Below are positions 9,569 to 19,955 of a stretch of 64,000 nt of DNA, piece by piece. Each line of letters opens with the position of its first letter. Within the stretch, counting starts at the first letter, position 1. Origin of the DNA: CAWAHD01 sp963781785. GTDB lineage: Bacteria > Planctomycetota > Planctomycetia > Isosphaerales > Isosphaeraceae. The stretch is from NCBI GenBank assembly GCA_963781785.1, contig CAWAHD010000002.1, positions 5,518,001 through 5,582,000 on the forward strand. The letters are read 5' to 3'. The notes below the pieces were generated by a model. It had not been told where the DNA came from, searched no databases, and worked only from the letters and a program-made list of their open reading frames with translations. The translations under genes were made by a program, and so were the position numbers.

Positions 9569-10039
9569 GGTTGCTTTCTCATTTAGTGATCGATTGACGG
9601 CCGCTGAACGACCGCGAAAAAACCGTTCCAGATCGTCAGCCCAGAAAACAGGATGTATTACGCAGTGGCAATGACCTCGGTCGCCCCGGCCGATCGAAAT
9701 CGCGGCAGGGTCGTCACACTCGTGGAAGGTCGGCGTACATCACACTGATCGATCGACTGTTCCCTAGCCTCGACCAAATGTATGAACCAGCCATCACAAT
9801 TACCAGTGAAAATTTCGTGAAATAATACTGAGCTTTTCTACATCGATATTCAACATTTGTATAATAGCCACACGTTGATCATACATAACAGCGCGTACCA
9901 CCAATACCGGCTGGCAGCAGGCGCACCCATACCGGCAGTTCGACGGCAAGTTAACGCACCCTAACAGAAGGATCGCGACCTTGTGTGATGATTGTGTGAT
10001 GAACCTGTGATTCTTGCAAGTATTCGTCGATTCCGGCGC
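9569..10039. other. AT-rich intergenic region
   Basis: No gene is visible in these 471 bases. About 9780-9900 is markedly AT-rich. On the plus strand a TATAAT (9860-9865) has a weak TCTACA at the -35 position (9837-9842) with 17 bases between, but no plus-strand gene follows. A small transcript is possible but unsupported. Confidence 0.3.
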
Positions 10040-13000
10040 TCAGAAGTCGTCGGAATCCTCCGGCTGAGAATCATCCAGGTCGGGCTCGGGGGCTGGGGCT
10101 GGTTCCGGCGCGGGTTGAGCGGGAGGGCATGCGCTGCCGGCGTCGACGCGAGCCGTGGCTCCACGCTGGCCCAGAAGCCGCACGTTCCCCGCTCCAGCGG
10201 CCGTTTCCAGGTCGGAAACGAGCCGTTCGTCGTACCGGATGCGCAGGGATGCACCCGCCTTATAGACGGCCCGCCGCACATGTTCCAGGCCAACGATCTC
10301 GAGGTAGAAGTCGAGGCTGCCCGGCCTGATTCGCACGATCCGCAGCAACCGCTCGAGGTCTTCAGTCTGGTGGAGGCCTTTGTGAAGCCGTACGATGACG
10401 CCGCGCGTCAGTTCGGCCGGCCCGTTCTCGATGGGAATGATCCGGCTGATGATCAGCTCGGCGGGGTCGCGGCGGCGATCGACGGTCGCCTTGATGAACA
10501 CGATCGTGTCGTTCTTGACCAGGTCAGCCAGCTTCGAGAATTCTTCCGGCCAGAGCATGGCCGGGGTGCTGCCGCTCAGGTCTTCGAATGTGAGCTTGGC
10601 CATCCGGGTGTGACCGGAGCGGCTCTTCTGAACGTTTCGCAACTGGACGTTGGTAATCATTCCGCCCAGGATGAATTCGCTCTTCTCGGGAAGGGCCGAC
10701 AGCTCGTTGACGCGGTGGGTCGACAGCGCCTGGAGCAGGCCGGCGTAACGGGTCAGGGGGTGGCTCGACATGTAGAAGCCGAGCGCCTTCTTCTCGCCGG
10801 CAAGCAGGTCGGCGTCGGACATCTCGCCGACCTCCGGTAGCGAGCTCATGGCGGAAGGATGACCGTTTCCGCCTGCGCTGAACCGGAGGGGGCGGCCGGC
10901 TCGATGTCGTCGAAGAGGCCGAGCTGCCCACGGCGACGGTCGTCCTGCTTGGACTGGCCAGACTGGATGGCACGAGGGAGCACACACAGAAGCTGGTGGC
11001 GCAGCAGGTTGGGCCTGCGCTCGACCAGACAGTCGAACGCGCCGGCCCGGATCAAGGTTTCGACGCAGCCTGCACCAACCTCGCGAGTGGGAACCCGCTC
11101 GAAGAAATCATCGAGACTTCGATACGGACCGCTGCTCTCGCGCGCCTTGACGATGGCATCGACCGCCTTGAACCCAACCCCCTTGATCGCCCCCAGCCCG
11201 AAGTAGATCGTCCCTGCGCCGGCGACCCGGAAGTCAAGCTGCCCTTCGTTGATGTTGGGCGGCAAGACGTCAATCCCCATCCGGCGGCAGTCTTCAATAT
11301 GTTCGATTAAGAATTTATCGCGCTCTGCGCCGTCCATCTCGGACGACAGGACCGCCGCCATGAACTCGGTCGGGTAATGCACCTTCAAGTACGCCGTCTG
11401 GTAGGCGACCAGGGCATAGGCCGTGCTGTGCGACTTGTTGAAACCATAGCCGCCGAAGTGCTCGATCAGCTCGAAGATCTTGGCGGATTGTTCCCGGTCC
11501 AGACCCTGTGAAGTGGCTCCCAGGATGAACTGGTTGCGACTCTTGGCAATGACGTCGGACTTCTTCTTGGAGATCGCCTTGATCGTGCCGTAGGCCTGCG
11601 AGAGCTCGATGCCGCCCAGGCGGTTGAGGATTCGCATCACCTGCTCTTGATAGACCATCACCCCGTAGGTTTCCTCCAGCACGTCTTTCAAAACGGGATG
11701 GAGGTACGACGCCTGCTTGCGGCCATTCTTGACGTCGACGTATTCATCGACCATGCCGCCGTTGAGTGGGCCGGGGCGATAGAGTGCGTTGGTGGCGATG
11801 ATGTCGGCAAAGCGATCCGGCTTCATCTTGACCAGAAGGTCACGGATGCCGGCCGATTCGAGCTGGAAGACCCCCTTGGTCTCGCCGCGCTGGAGCAGCT
11901 CGAACGTCTTGGGATCGGAGAGGGGCAGATGGTCAATGTCGATCGGCGCGTGGGGATGCCGCTGGTTGATCAGCCGGACAGCGGCCTCGAGGGTGGTGAG
12001 GTTTCTCAGGCCGAGGAAGTCCATCTTCAGGAGCCCGGCCTTCTCGATGTCGCCCATCTCCCACTGGGTGGTGACGACCTCCTTGGCCTTGTCCTTGTTG
12101 GGGATTTTCTGCAGAGGGACCAGCTCTTCGAGCGGCCGGTCGGCGATCACCACGCCGGCGGCATGGGTCCCGACATTGCGGTTCATCCCCTCGAGCCGCC
12201 GGGCATATTCCAGCAAGCGAGCGACTTCCGGATCGTCGTCGGCCATGCGCCTCAGGGCGGGCTCTTCCTTGATGGCGTCCTCGAGAGTGATGTTGAGCCG
12301 CCCGGGCACGAGCTTGTTGATCTGCTCGACCCGCGCCAGCGGGATGTTGAGAACCCGCCCCACATCCTTGATCGCCGCTTTGGCCTTCAATGTACCGAAG
12401 GTGCCGATCTGCGCGACGTTGGCGTCACCGTATTTCTTGCGGACATACTCGATGACCTCGTACCGTCGTTCCTGGCACAGGTCGATGTCGATGTCGGGGG
12501 CCTCGGATCGATCGGGGTCGAGGAACCGCTCGAACAGCAAATCGTACTTGAGCGGGCAGACGTGACTGATCTGGAGCAGATAGCTCACGAGCGACCCGCA
12601 CGCCGATCCGCGGCCGAGGCGGGGATACCGCTGCTCCCGGGCATAGCGGACGAAGTCCCAGACGATCAGGAAATACGAGGGGAACCCCATGCGATTGATG
12701 ATACTCAGCTCGTGATCCAGCCGGGCGGCCGCTTCCGCGGGAGGGGCCGGACCGTACGCGCAATTGAAGACCTTGTTCGCAGAGAGCGCGGAGGTACTCT
12801 TCGGGGGTCTGGCCATCCGGCGGCTGAAACGAAGGGAAACAGCGGCGCCCCAGGCCGAGACTTTCATAATTCGGCTCGACCGAAATCGCAATCTGGGCGG
12901 ACGTGGCCAGGGCCTCGTCGTGGTCCGGCATCGCCGCATACATCTCGTCGGGGCTGCGGACATAGAACTCCTCGGTCTCGAACCGCATCCGTGCGGGGTC

Positions 13001-13708
13001 GTCGATGGTCTTGCCCGTGTGAATGCAGAGCAGCACATCGTGCGCGGCCGCGTCGGCGCGGGTGAGATAATGGGCGTCGCTGGTCGCGACCACCGGCAGC
13101 CCCATCCGTCGCGCGATGTCGAGCGCTCCTTTGGCGCACTCCTTCTGAATCCCGACCCCGTTGTCCTGGATCTCGACGAAGAACCCGTCCTCGCCGAACA
13201 CCCTCTGATACCAGGCGCAGAGCCGCTCGGCGTCGTCCGTTCGCTCGTGAAGGATATAATCGGAAAACTCCGCGGAGGCACAGCCAGACAAGCAGATCAG
13301 ACCCTGGGAGTGCCGCTCGAGAATCTCCTTGTCGATCCGCGGCTTGTAATAGAATCCTTCGAGGAACGACAGGGAAGACAGCCGCATCAGGTTGCGGAAT
13401 CCCGTCCCATTCTTGGCCAGAAGCGTGAGGTGAAACGCATGCTCCTGGCCCGAGACGCCGCCGCCGCTCCGTTCGGTTCGAGCTCTCGGGGCGACGTACG
13501 CCTCGAGCCCCACGATCGGCAAGATCCCGGCCGCCTTCGACTCGCGCAGCAACTCGACGGCGCCATACAGGTTGCCGTGGTCCGTGAGCGCCACGGCCGG
13601 CATGCCCAGGTCCTTGGTGCGCTTCACCAGGTCTGGAATCTTGCTGGCACCGTCCAGGAGGCTGTAATGACTATGGCAGTGTAGATGCACGAACGGCCGG
13701 CTGCACAT
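10040..13708 (-). CDS. dnaE: DNA polymerase III alpha subunit, two frame breaks
   Basis: This is the replicative polymerase, about 1220 residues in total. The N-terminal PHP domain begins FVHLHCHSHYSLLDG. The polymerase core has the catalytic acidic motif PDIDIDLCQERR, then FGTLKAKAAIKDVGR, KMDFLGLRNLTTL and ALYRPGPLNGGM. The C-terminal part has LGFYMSSHPL and an OB-fold region (GGMITNVQLRNVQKSRSG). The reading frame breaks twice. At about 12757, after EQGLQLR, one base must be removed to continue with YGPAPPAEAAARLDHEL. At 10846-10849 the frame ends ILPP-stop and the rest starts at an ATG overlapping that stop (ATGA), so the C-terminal 269 residues could also be made by reinitiation. Since dnaE is normally essential, sequence errors are the simplest reading. 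Confidence 0.93.
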
Positions 13709-13914
13709 CGTGGATGAACTCGCACTATGGCTCTCCCGGCGCCTCCTCGCCGTCCGGCCGTCAGCGGGGATTTCGGGCCGATCCGGACGTCCCGATCGCG
13801 TTCACTTGCTGCGCGGTGAACGAGCGACCGGCCCAGTCTACCATAAGCGAGCCCTCTCACCGAAGAGTCGAGAGACCGGGAAGGGGGAACCGAAGCTGCC
13901 CCCGCCGTTCAGGC

Positions 13915-14205
13915 CTACACGCCGACGAGCTCTTCCTGCGGCTCTTCGATTTCAGCCGTGCTGCTGGACGACTCGAGCCCCTGAACGAGAGCTCCGAGCT
14001 GCAATGCAAGAAGACGGTCTTCAGAGCTGGTGCCACGCACGATTTCCAGGAAAGCTTCTGCGCCGATCAAGACCGCTTTGGGTTTGCTGTGAATCGTGAG
14101 GACAAAGCGAGCACTTGGGTTTTCGAGGGTGTCGAGAACCTTGGGGAGGTCTCGGTGAAGCTCACGACTACCAATGAAGCGAACGCGAGACTGAGACTGA
14201 GGCAT
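13915..14205 (-). CDS. Phd/YefM-like antitoxin, orphan
   Basis: This 96-residue protein has the layout of a type II antitoxin of the Phd/YefM family. A short N-terminal DNA-binding half (FIGSRELHRDLPKVLDTLEN) is followed by FVLTIHSKPKAVLIGAEAFLEI, which matches the family pattern of a beta strand, a KP turn and an alpha segment. The C-terminus is acidic and Ser-rich. No toxin gene (RelE, Doc or PIN type) lies on either side, so it may be an orphan or a chromosomal regulator. The ATG was chosen because CGAGGAA lies just upstream; the longer open frame to 14406 reads through non-coding sequence. The assignment rests on pattern only. Confidence 0.6.
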   Translation of the reverse strand: MPQSQSRVRFIGSRELHRDLPKVLDTLENPSARFVLTIHSKPKAVLIGAEAFLEIVRGTSSEDRLLALQLGALVQGLESSSSTAEIEEPQEELVGV

Positions 14206-14418
14206 CGATTCCTCGGGGCCTAGAATGGCCAAGAACATGAAATAGATGAGGCGAACAGACAGGAGCCGCCTCGCCTTGCGATGGGCATAGATAAAACTAG
14301 CCGACTTCGAACACCGCGTCAACCGCGGTTCAATCCTTGAACTAGAGAATTCGGAGAACGAGCGCTGGAGCAATTGCAACCAAGTGCAGCAATTCCGGCG
14401 CCGCACCGCGAGGAAAGA

Positions 14419-16290
14419 TCAGGATTCTGGAGGTGGTTCCCGGGGCTCCGATTTTGGTGCCGGTGGGCAGCCCGAGCCCGCGGGGCTTGCCCTTGCCGGT
14501 GGATCGGAAGGTGGAGCGGGCGCTTCCGGTTTCGGAGTACTGCCAGCATCCGGTGCCGGGGTTGCGGGTGCCGGGGCCTGGTTGGCTGTCGAGTCGGAAC
14601 CAGGAGCGACCGGAGTCGCAGGGAAGAGGTCGGCAAGGTCGGTGAACTGGCTGTACTGTTTGATCAGGTTGTTCTTGATGTCGAGGGCGTCCTGGAGCCG
14701 TCCCTCGCGAATCGCGGCCTGTGCCAGCTCCCACTGTTTTTCGACGGACTGGCGGCGGTCCTTGACGACGTTTTCGAGACGTTCGACCTGCTGATTGGCG
14801 AACAGGTACCACTTCCGCTCGTCGGGGTCGTCCGGCTTGAGCTGTTTGCCGAATTCCTGCCATTGTCGGATGGCCGTCAGGTCATCGTGCCGTCCGGAGG
14901 CCCCCTCGGCAAGCTCGTGGGTGATCACCAACTGACGCTCGGAATTGCTGGACGGCTCGCTCATCTTGATCTTGAGCCCGCTGGTCAGGATCTTGGCGCG
15001 GCCTTCGGCGTCATCGAGCAGGATCTTGTCGAGCCATTTACGAGTTTGCTCGCGATACGGATGGTTGGGGAAGCCTTGATCGAGCGCTTTGATGTAATCG
15101 TCGCGGGCGGTGACCCAGTCAGCGCGGCGGGATGAGGCCATGAGGGTCTCCGCCTGGCGGTAGAGGTAAAGGGCGCTGGGGGGCCAGACCCAGTAAGCGA
15201 TGAACCCGCCGATCAAGACCAAGGCCAGCGCGAGGAGTGCCGTTTCGACGGTTGAGCGACTGAGCCAGGAGGAAGCCGAGCCGGCGGCCTTCCGGTCACG
15301 GGTGGCCAGAGACAGGAGTGTGCCGGTCTTGCGGGTTTTCTTGCGAGCGGGAGCCAGTGAAGAGCCGGCGCCGTTCTGGGCGGCGGCCGCCGAGGATTTC
15401 GCACCTGCCGGCTGAGACGACGGAAAGACCATCGCCACCGATTCACCGCGGGCAGCCTTGTCGCGCAGCTGGGAGAGCTTGACACCCACGGCCGTGGCGT
15501 CCCAGGGCCGGTCTCCAGGGGCCTTGGCCATCAAATTCAGGACCAGCTCGTCGAGCGCCTTGGGGATCTCGTACACCTTGGCGCTCGGCCGCGGAGCGGG
15601 CTCGTTCAAATGACTGTGCATCAAGACCACAGGAGTGCTGCCCTCGAAAGGGGGCTTGCCGGTCAGCATCTGGTACAGAACGACCCCCAATGCATAAAGA
15701 TCGGTCTTGTGGCTGACCGCCGGCGTGCCGCGGATCTGCTCGGGAGACATGTAAGCGGCCGTTCCCAGCGTCCGGCCTTCGGCCGTCAGTGCGGTCGCGT
15801 CGAGATCCTTGGCGATGCCAAAGTCAGTGAGCTTGATCTTGCCGTCTTCGGTGAGCATCAGGTTTGACGGCTTCAAGTCGCGGTGCACGACGCCGTGCTC
15901 GTGGGCATATTGCAGGGCGTCGCAGGTTTGAATGGCCAGGTCGACGACTTCGCGCCACGGCATGGCGCCGCGATCGAAGATGATTTTCTCGAGGGTCTCG
16001 CCCTGGATGAACTCCATCGCGATGTAGGAAGTGCCGCGAAACCTGCCGACGGCCAGGAACCGGACTATGCTGGGGTGCCGGAACTGCTGGAGGATCTCGG
16101 CTTCGCGCTCGAAGCGGTCGCGGATCTTGCCCCCCTGGGCAAACTCCGTACTCACGACCTTGACGGCGGCCGCACGGCCGGTCTTCTCGTTGATCCCCCG
16201 GTACACGACCCCCATGGCACCGGAGCCCACGACCGATTCGAGCCGGAACGAGCCGAGCCGTTCGCCGATCAACCCTTGAATCTGGCCCAT
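14419..16290 (-). CDS. Membrane Ser/Thr protein kinase (Hanks type)
   Basis: This 623-residue kinase phosphorylates unknown proteins. The kinase domain (about residues 15-275) has the glycine loop GSGAMGVVYRG, Lys44 in AAVKVV, the catalytic HRDLKPSN (136-143), DFG (156-158) and the activation-end TAAYMSPEQIRG. A single membrane helix at about 349-369 follows a basic linker, placing the kinase in the cytoplasm and the rest outside. The outer part (about 375-560) is helical and charged, with TPR-like spacing, and the last 60 residues are almost only Pro, Ala, Gly and Ser. There are no PASTA repeats. It is flanked by unrelated genes on the same strand. All catalytic residues are present. Confidence 0.95.
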   Translation of the reverse strand: MGQIQGLIGERLGSFRLESVVGSGAMGVVYRGINEKTGRAAAVKVVSTEFAQGGKIRDRFEREAEILQQFRHPSIVRFLAVGRFRGTSYIAMEFIQGETLEKIIFDRGAMPWREVVDLAIQTCDALQYAHEHGVVHRDLKPSNLMLTEDGKIKLTDFGIAKDLDATALTAEGRTLGTAAYMSPEQIRGTPAVSHKTDLYALGVVLYQMLTGKPPFEGSTPVVLMHSHLNEPAPRPSAKVYEIPKALDELVLNLMAKAPGDRPWDATAVGVKLSQLRDKAARGESVAMVFPSSQPAGAKSSAAAAQNGAGSSLAPARKKTRKTGTLLSLATRDRKAAGSASSWLSRSTVETALLALALVLIGGFIAYWVWPPSALYLYRQAETLMASSRRADWVTARDDYIKALDQGFPNHPYREQTRKWLDKILLDDAEGRAKILTSGLKIKMSEPSSNSERQLVITHELAEGASGRHDDLTAIRQWQEFGKQLKPDDPDERKWYLFANQQVERLENVVKDRRQSVEKQWELAQAAIREGRLQDALDIKNNLIKQYSQFTDLADLFPATPVAPGSDSTANQAPAPATPAPDAGSTPKPEAPAPPSDPPARASPAGSGCPPAPKSEPREPPPES

Positions 16291-16429
16291 GTTTCGCGAG
16301 CACCCTGAATGCGATTCAGCCCGTGTGTCGCCCGCGAAGCGCCCCGGTGGGCGCCGACGGTGTCACGCGTATCGTCAGAGATTCCGACCCGGTTTCCAGG
16401 AGCCGGCTCCGGCCCGGCCGGAGGGCCCG

Positions 16430-18572
16430 TCACAACCGGCGCATCGCACACGACACGCCACCGGCCGCCGGCAGATAACCATTCTGCACATAGTCCATGA
16501 CCATCCGGTCCGCGTTGAATCGCCAGGCCAGGGTCCGAAAGCCGTTTTTCTGCCGGGCGATCCACTCGCGGGGGAGCCCGGTGGCATCCCGCTTGTAATA
16601 GAGCGGGACAACCTGCTCAGTCAGCGTTTCGATCAGCGCTTTGTAGTCGCGTTCGTCCTGGACCGATGGGATCGCATGAGTCTGCCCGAGGCCGATGGCA
16701 AAACCATTGGTGCCATCATACGCTTCGGCCCACCACCCGTCGAGGATCGAGAAGTTGAGGGTGCCATTCAAGGCGGCTTTCTGGCCCGAGGTGCCGCTGG
16801 CCTCCTGCGGCCGGCGCGGGTTGTTGAGCCAGACGTCGACCCCCTGGACGAGCTGCGCGCGACGTTCATATCATAATCTTCCACGAACACGATCCGGGAT
16901 GCAAACCGGTCGTCCCGCGTCGCGCGGACGATGTTCTGGATGAGTTCCTTGCCCATCCGGTCCTCGGGGTGGGCCTTGCCGCCGAAGATGATCTGGATAG
17001 GCCGGTCGACGACACTCACCAGCTCGAACAGCCGCTCGATGTCCTGGAGGATCAAGCCCGACCGCTTGTAGGTGGCGAACCGCCGGGCAAACCCGATCGT
17101 CAAAGCATTCAAGTCCAGCGCCTGCATGGCCCGCTCGATCGCGGAATCGGGCTCCTCGCGGCGGCGCCGCCAGGACCAGGCGGTTCCGCACGAAGTTGAT
17201 CAACCGGGCCTTCTGCACCTGCTGGTTTTCCCAGAGCTCGCCGTCTTCGACGCGGCCAATGCCCACCCAGGTCTCCGGGTGCCGCTGCTGCTTGGGCCAG
17301 TCGGTCCCCAGGTTCCGGTCAAAGAGCAAATGCATCTGGGGAGCAACCCAGCTTTGCACGTGGATTCCGTTGGTGATGTGGCCGATCGGCACATTTTCCT
17401 CGGCCGTGTTGACGTAAAGCGGCTGCCACATTCGCCGTGAGACCGCGCCGTGGAGGGCGCTCACGCCATTGGCATGGCGGGAAAGCCGCAGGGCCAGCAC
17501 GGTCATGCAGAACGGCTCGTTGGGATCGCCGGCGTAGACCCGTCCCAGACCCATGAAATCTTCATACGAAAGGTGCATCGCCTCGCGGATCCGGCCCAGG
17601 TGCTCCTCGACGAGCGAGGCCGGGAATCGATCATGTCCGGCAGCGACCGGGGTATGCGTCGTGAACACGGTCATCGCCGCCACCTCGCGCATCACCTCGC
17701 CGAACGGAAAGCCCGTGCTCTCCATCCGTGACCGGATCATCTCCACGGTCGCAAACGCACTGTGACCTTCGTTCAGGTGCAGCACGGACGGCTGGATCTT
17801 GAGTGCGTGCAGGGCGCGCAAGCCGCCGACGCCCAGGAGAAGCTCCTGGCGGATCCGCACGCGCGCGTCGCCGCCGTAGAGCCGCGCGGTCAGCGAGCGA
17901 TCCGACTCGGAATTCTGCGGCACATTCGAGTCCAGGAGCAGCAACGTCGTGCGGCCCACTTCGACCTGCCAAACCCGCGCATGCAAAACGCCGGTGGTGG
18001 TCTCGACCGCAATCACCAGAGGCTCTTTATCGGGCCCGGTGACACTTTCGATGGGCAGCAATTCGACATCGGCATTCAGGTAAAGCTCTTGCTGCCAGCC
18101 ACTCGAGTCAAGCGTCTGGCGAAAATAGCCCTGGGCATAGAGCAAGCCGACTCCGATCAACGGGATTCCCAGGTCGCTGGCGCTTTTGAGGTGATCACCG
18201 GCCAGCACACCGAGGCCGCCCGAATAAATTGGCAGGCTCTCATGCAGCCCAAACTCGGCGGAGAAATAGGCCACGGGCCGCGCCCGCAGAATCGACGCTC
18301 GGACAGTGCCCCAGGAGTCGTCGTTTTCGAAGATACTCCGACAGCCGGCGGAACGCGTAGTCAATTCGCGCCTCCAGCGCCAGCTCGGCGGCTCGCCGCT
18401 CGAGCTGCTCGGCCGGCAGTCGCTTGAGAAACTCGACCGGGTTGTGATCGACCTTCCGCCAGAGGAGCGGGTCCAGCTCGCGGAACAGTGAGAGCATGTT
18501 GGGCTCCCACGTCCACCAGAGGTTCCGTCCCAGCTCACGGAGTTTCTCGACCAGCGGTTTTTGATCTACCAA
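16430..18572 (-). CDS. glgP: Alpha-glucan phosphorylase, three frameshifts
   Basis: The enzyme releases glucose-1-phosphate from glycogen or maltodextrins using pyridoxal phosphate. Joined across three breaks it is about 713 residues, close to the short alpha-glucan phosphorylase family. N-terminal: LRELGRNLWWTWEPNM. After a break at about 18310 come YFSAEFGLHESLPIYSGGLG and LHLNEGHSAFATVE. After a break at about 17175 come IGFARRFATYKR and IIFGGKAHPEDRMGKELIQ. After a break at about 16855 come VDVWLNNPRRPQEASGTSGQK, whose lysine is the cofactor site, then LNFSILDGWWAEAYDG. Each break is one base and lies in a GC-rich run. All catalytic motifs survive, so I read this as one active gene with sequence errors. 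No other glycogen gene is adjacent. Confidence 0.9.
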
Positions 18573-18704
18573 GAACTCACCCCCTCATGGTGACTCGAAG
18601 AAGAAGCATCGTATCTCCAAAGATCCAGGGAACGCCAGGGACTTCTCGAACCTGATCCCTTCGTGATTGCATCGACGCAAACAGCTCGCGATCAACCAAC
18701 CAAT

Positions 18705-19898
18705 TCAATAGGCCGGCAAGCTGGGATCGACCTCTTTGATCCAGCCGAGGATTCCTCCCTGAAGGTTCCGAAGGTGAACGAATCCAGCGGTTTGCAGCAA
18801 TGCGATTGCCTTGGCGCTGCGGACTCCGCTTTTGCAGTGCACGACGATCGCACGAGAGCGATCGAGCTCATGCAGGCGGTTGGAGAGCTCAGGCAAGGGG
18901 ATGACAGTCGATCCGGCGATCCGGCAGATGGCGATCTCCTCGGGGTTCCGCACATCAAGAACCAGAGGACGCACTTTGCCCGAGAGCAAGGCTTTGAGCT
19001 CCTGGGGAGTGATTTCATCCAGGGTTTTGCCGCCGCCGGCGGCCGGCGCTCTGGCGCTCGTCCGGACGCCGCAGAATTCCTGGTAATCGATCAGCTCGCG
19101 AATCGTCGGTGATTCACCACAAATCGGGCAGCGGCGATTCTTGCGGACCTTCATCTCGCGGAAGGTCATTTCGAGTGCATCGTACAGCAAGAGCCTGCCG
19201 ACGAGCGGAGTCCCCGCACCCAGGATCAGCTTGACCGTCTCGGTCGCCTGCACCACGCCAATCAGGCCAGGCAAGATCCCGAGTACGCCCCCCTCGGCGC
19301 AATTCGGCACCAGGTCAGGCGGAGGCGGCTCCGGATAGAGGCAGCGATAACACGGTCCATGCGGAGGGAAGAACACCGTCGCCTGACCGTCGAACCGGAA
19401 GATCGATCCGTAGACATTCGGCTTGCCCAGCAGAACGCAGGCGTCGTTGACCAGGTACCGGGTCGGGAAGTTGTCGGTACCGTCGACGATCACGTCGTAG
19501 CCGCTGAACAGCTCCAGAGCGTTGGAGCTGTCGACCGTGTGCTCATGACGGATGATCACCAGTCCGGGGTTGACGGCTTTGAGCTTTTCTTCGGCGCTGT
19601 CGATCTTGGGCCGGCCGACATCACCGGTGAAATGAATGATCTGGCGCTGGAGGTTGGAAACGTCGACGACGTCGAAATCGGCCAGTCCGAGCGTGCCGAC
19701 TCCCGCCGCGGCGAGGTAGAGCGCCAAAGGCGAGCCCAGCCCGCCGGTGCCGATACAGAGAACCCTCGCGGCCTTGAGCCGCTTCTGCCCGTCGAGTGCC
19801 ACTTCGGGCATGATCAGATGGCGGGCATACCGTTGAATTTCGGCAGGAGTCAGGGAAACCGCGGTCGCGCGATCGCCGAGCAGGTCGGGTGTGATCAT
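18705..19898 (-). CDS. moeB: MoeB/ThiF-type adenylyltransferase with rhodanese domain
   Basis: This two-domain protein of 397 residues activates a small sulfur carrier (MoaD or ThiS type) by C-terminal adenylation and can pass sulfur to it. The N-terminal domain has the nucleotide loop GTGGLGSPLALYLAAAGVG, the NLQRQIIH segment and two CxxC zinc pairs (CYRC and CPIC). The C-terminal 110 residues are a rhodanese domain, with VLDVRNPEEIAICRIAGS and the active-site loop HCKSGVRSAK containing the persulfide cysteine. The architecture matches MoeB-rhodanese / MoeZ proteins of molybdopterin or thiocarboxylate pathways. The ATG at 19898 has GAGG upstream; longer starts at 19907 and 19922 are in frame. 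No moa genes are nearby. Confidence 0.93.
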   Translation of the reverse strand: MITPDLLGDRATAVSLTPAEIQRYARHLIMPEVALDGQKRLKAARVLCIGTGGLGSPLALYLAAAGVGTLGLADFDVVDVSNLQRQIIHFTGDVGRPKIDSAEEKLKAVNPGLVIIRHEHTVDSSNALELFSGYDVIVDGTDNFPTRYLVNDACVLLGKPNVYGSIFRFDGQATVFFPPHGPCYRCLYPEPPPPDLVPNCAEGGVLGILPGLIGVVQATETVKLILGAGTPLVGRLLLYDALEMTFREMKVRKNRRCPICGESPTIRELIDYQEFCGVRTSARAPAAGGGKTLDEITPQELKALLSGKVRPLVLDVRNPEEIAICRIAGSTVIPLPELSNRLHELDRSRAIVVHCKSGVRSAKAIALLQTAGFVHLRNLQGGILGWIKEVDPSLPAY

Positions 19899-19955
19899 CG
19901 GTTGCATCCTCGTGCGCCCCAAAGCCTTGTTCGGCTCATTTTCCCTTGGACAGCC

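Noticed and set aside
9837..9865. Plus-strand promoter in the 9.6-10 kb gap
   Set aside because: The -10 box is perfect but the -35 is weak and no plus-strand gene follows.
11647..13065. 472-codon plus-strand open frame
   Set aside because: Antisense to the dnaE polymerase core.
13915..14406. 163-residue form of the Phd-like protein
   Set aside because: The first 67 codons are unlike any antitoxin and lack a ribosome site; the ATG at 14205 has one.
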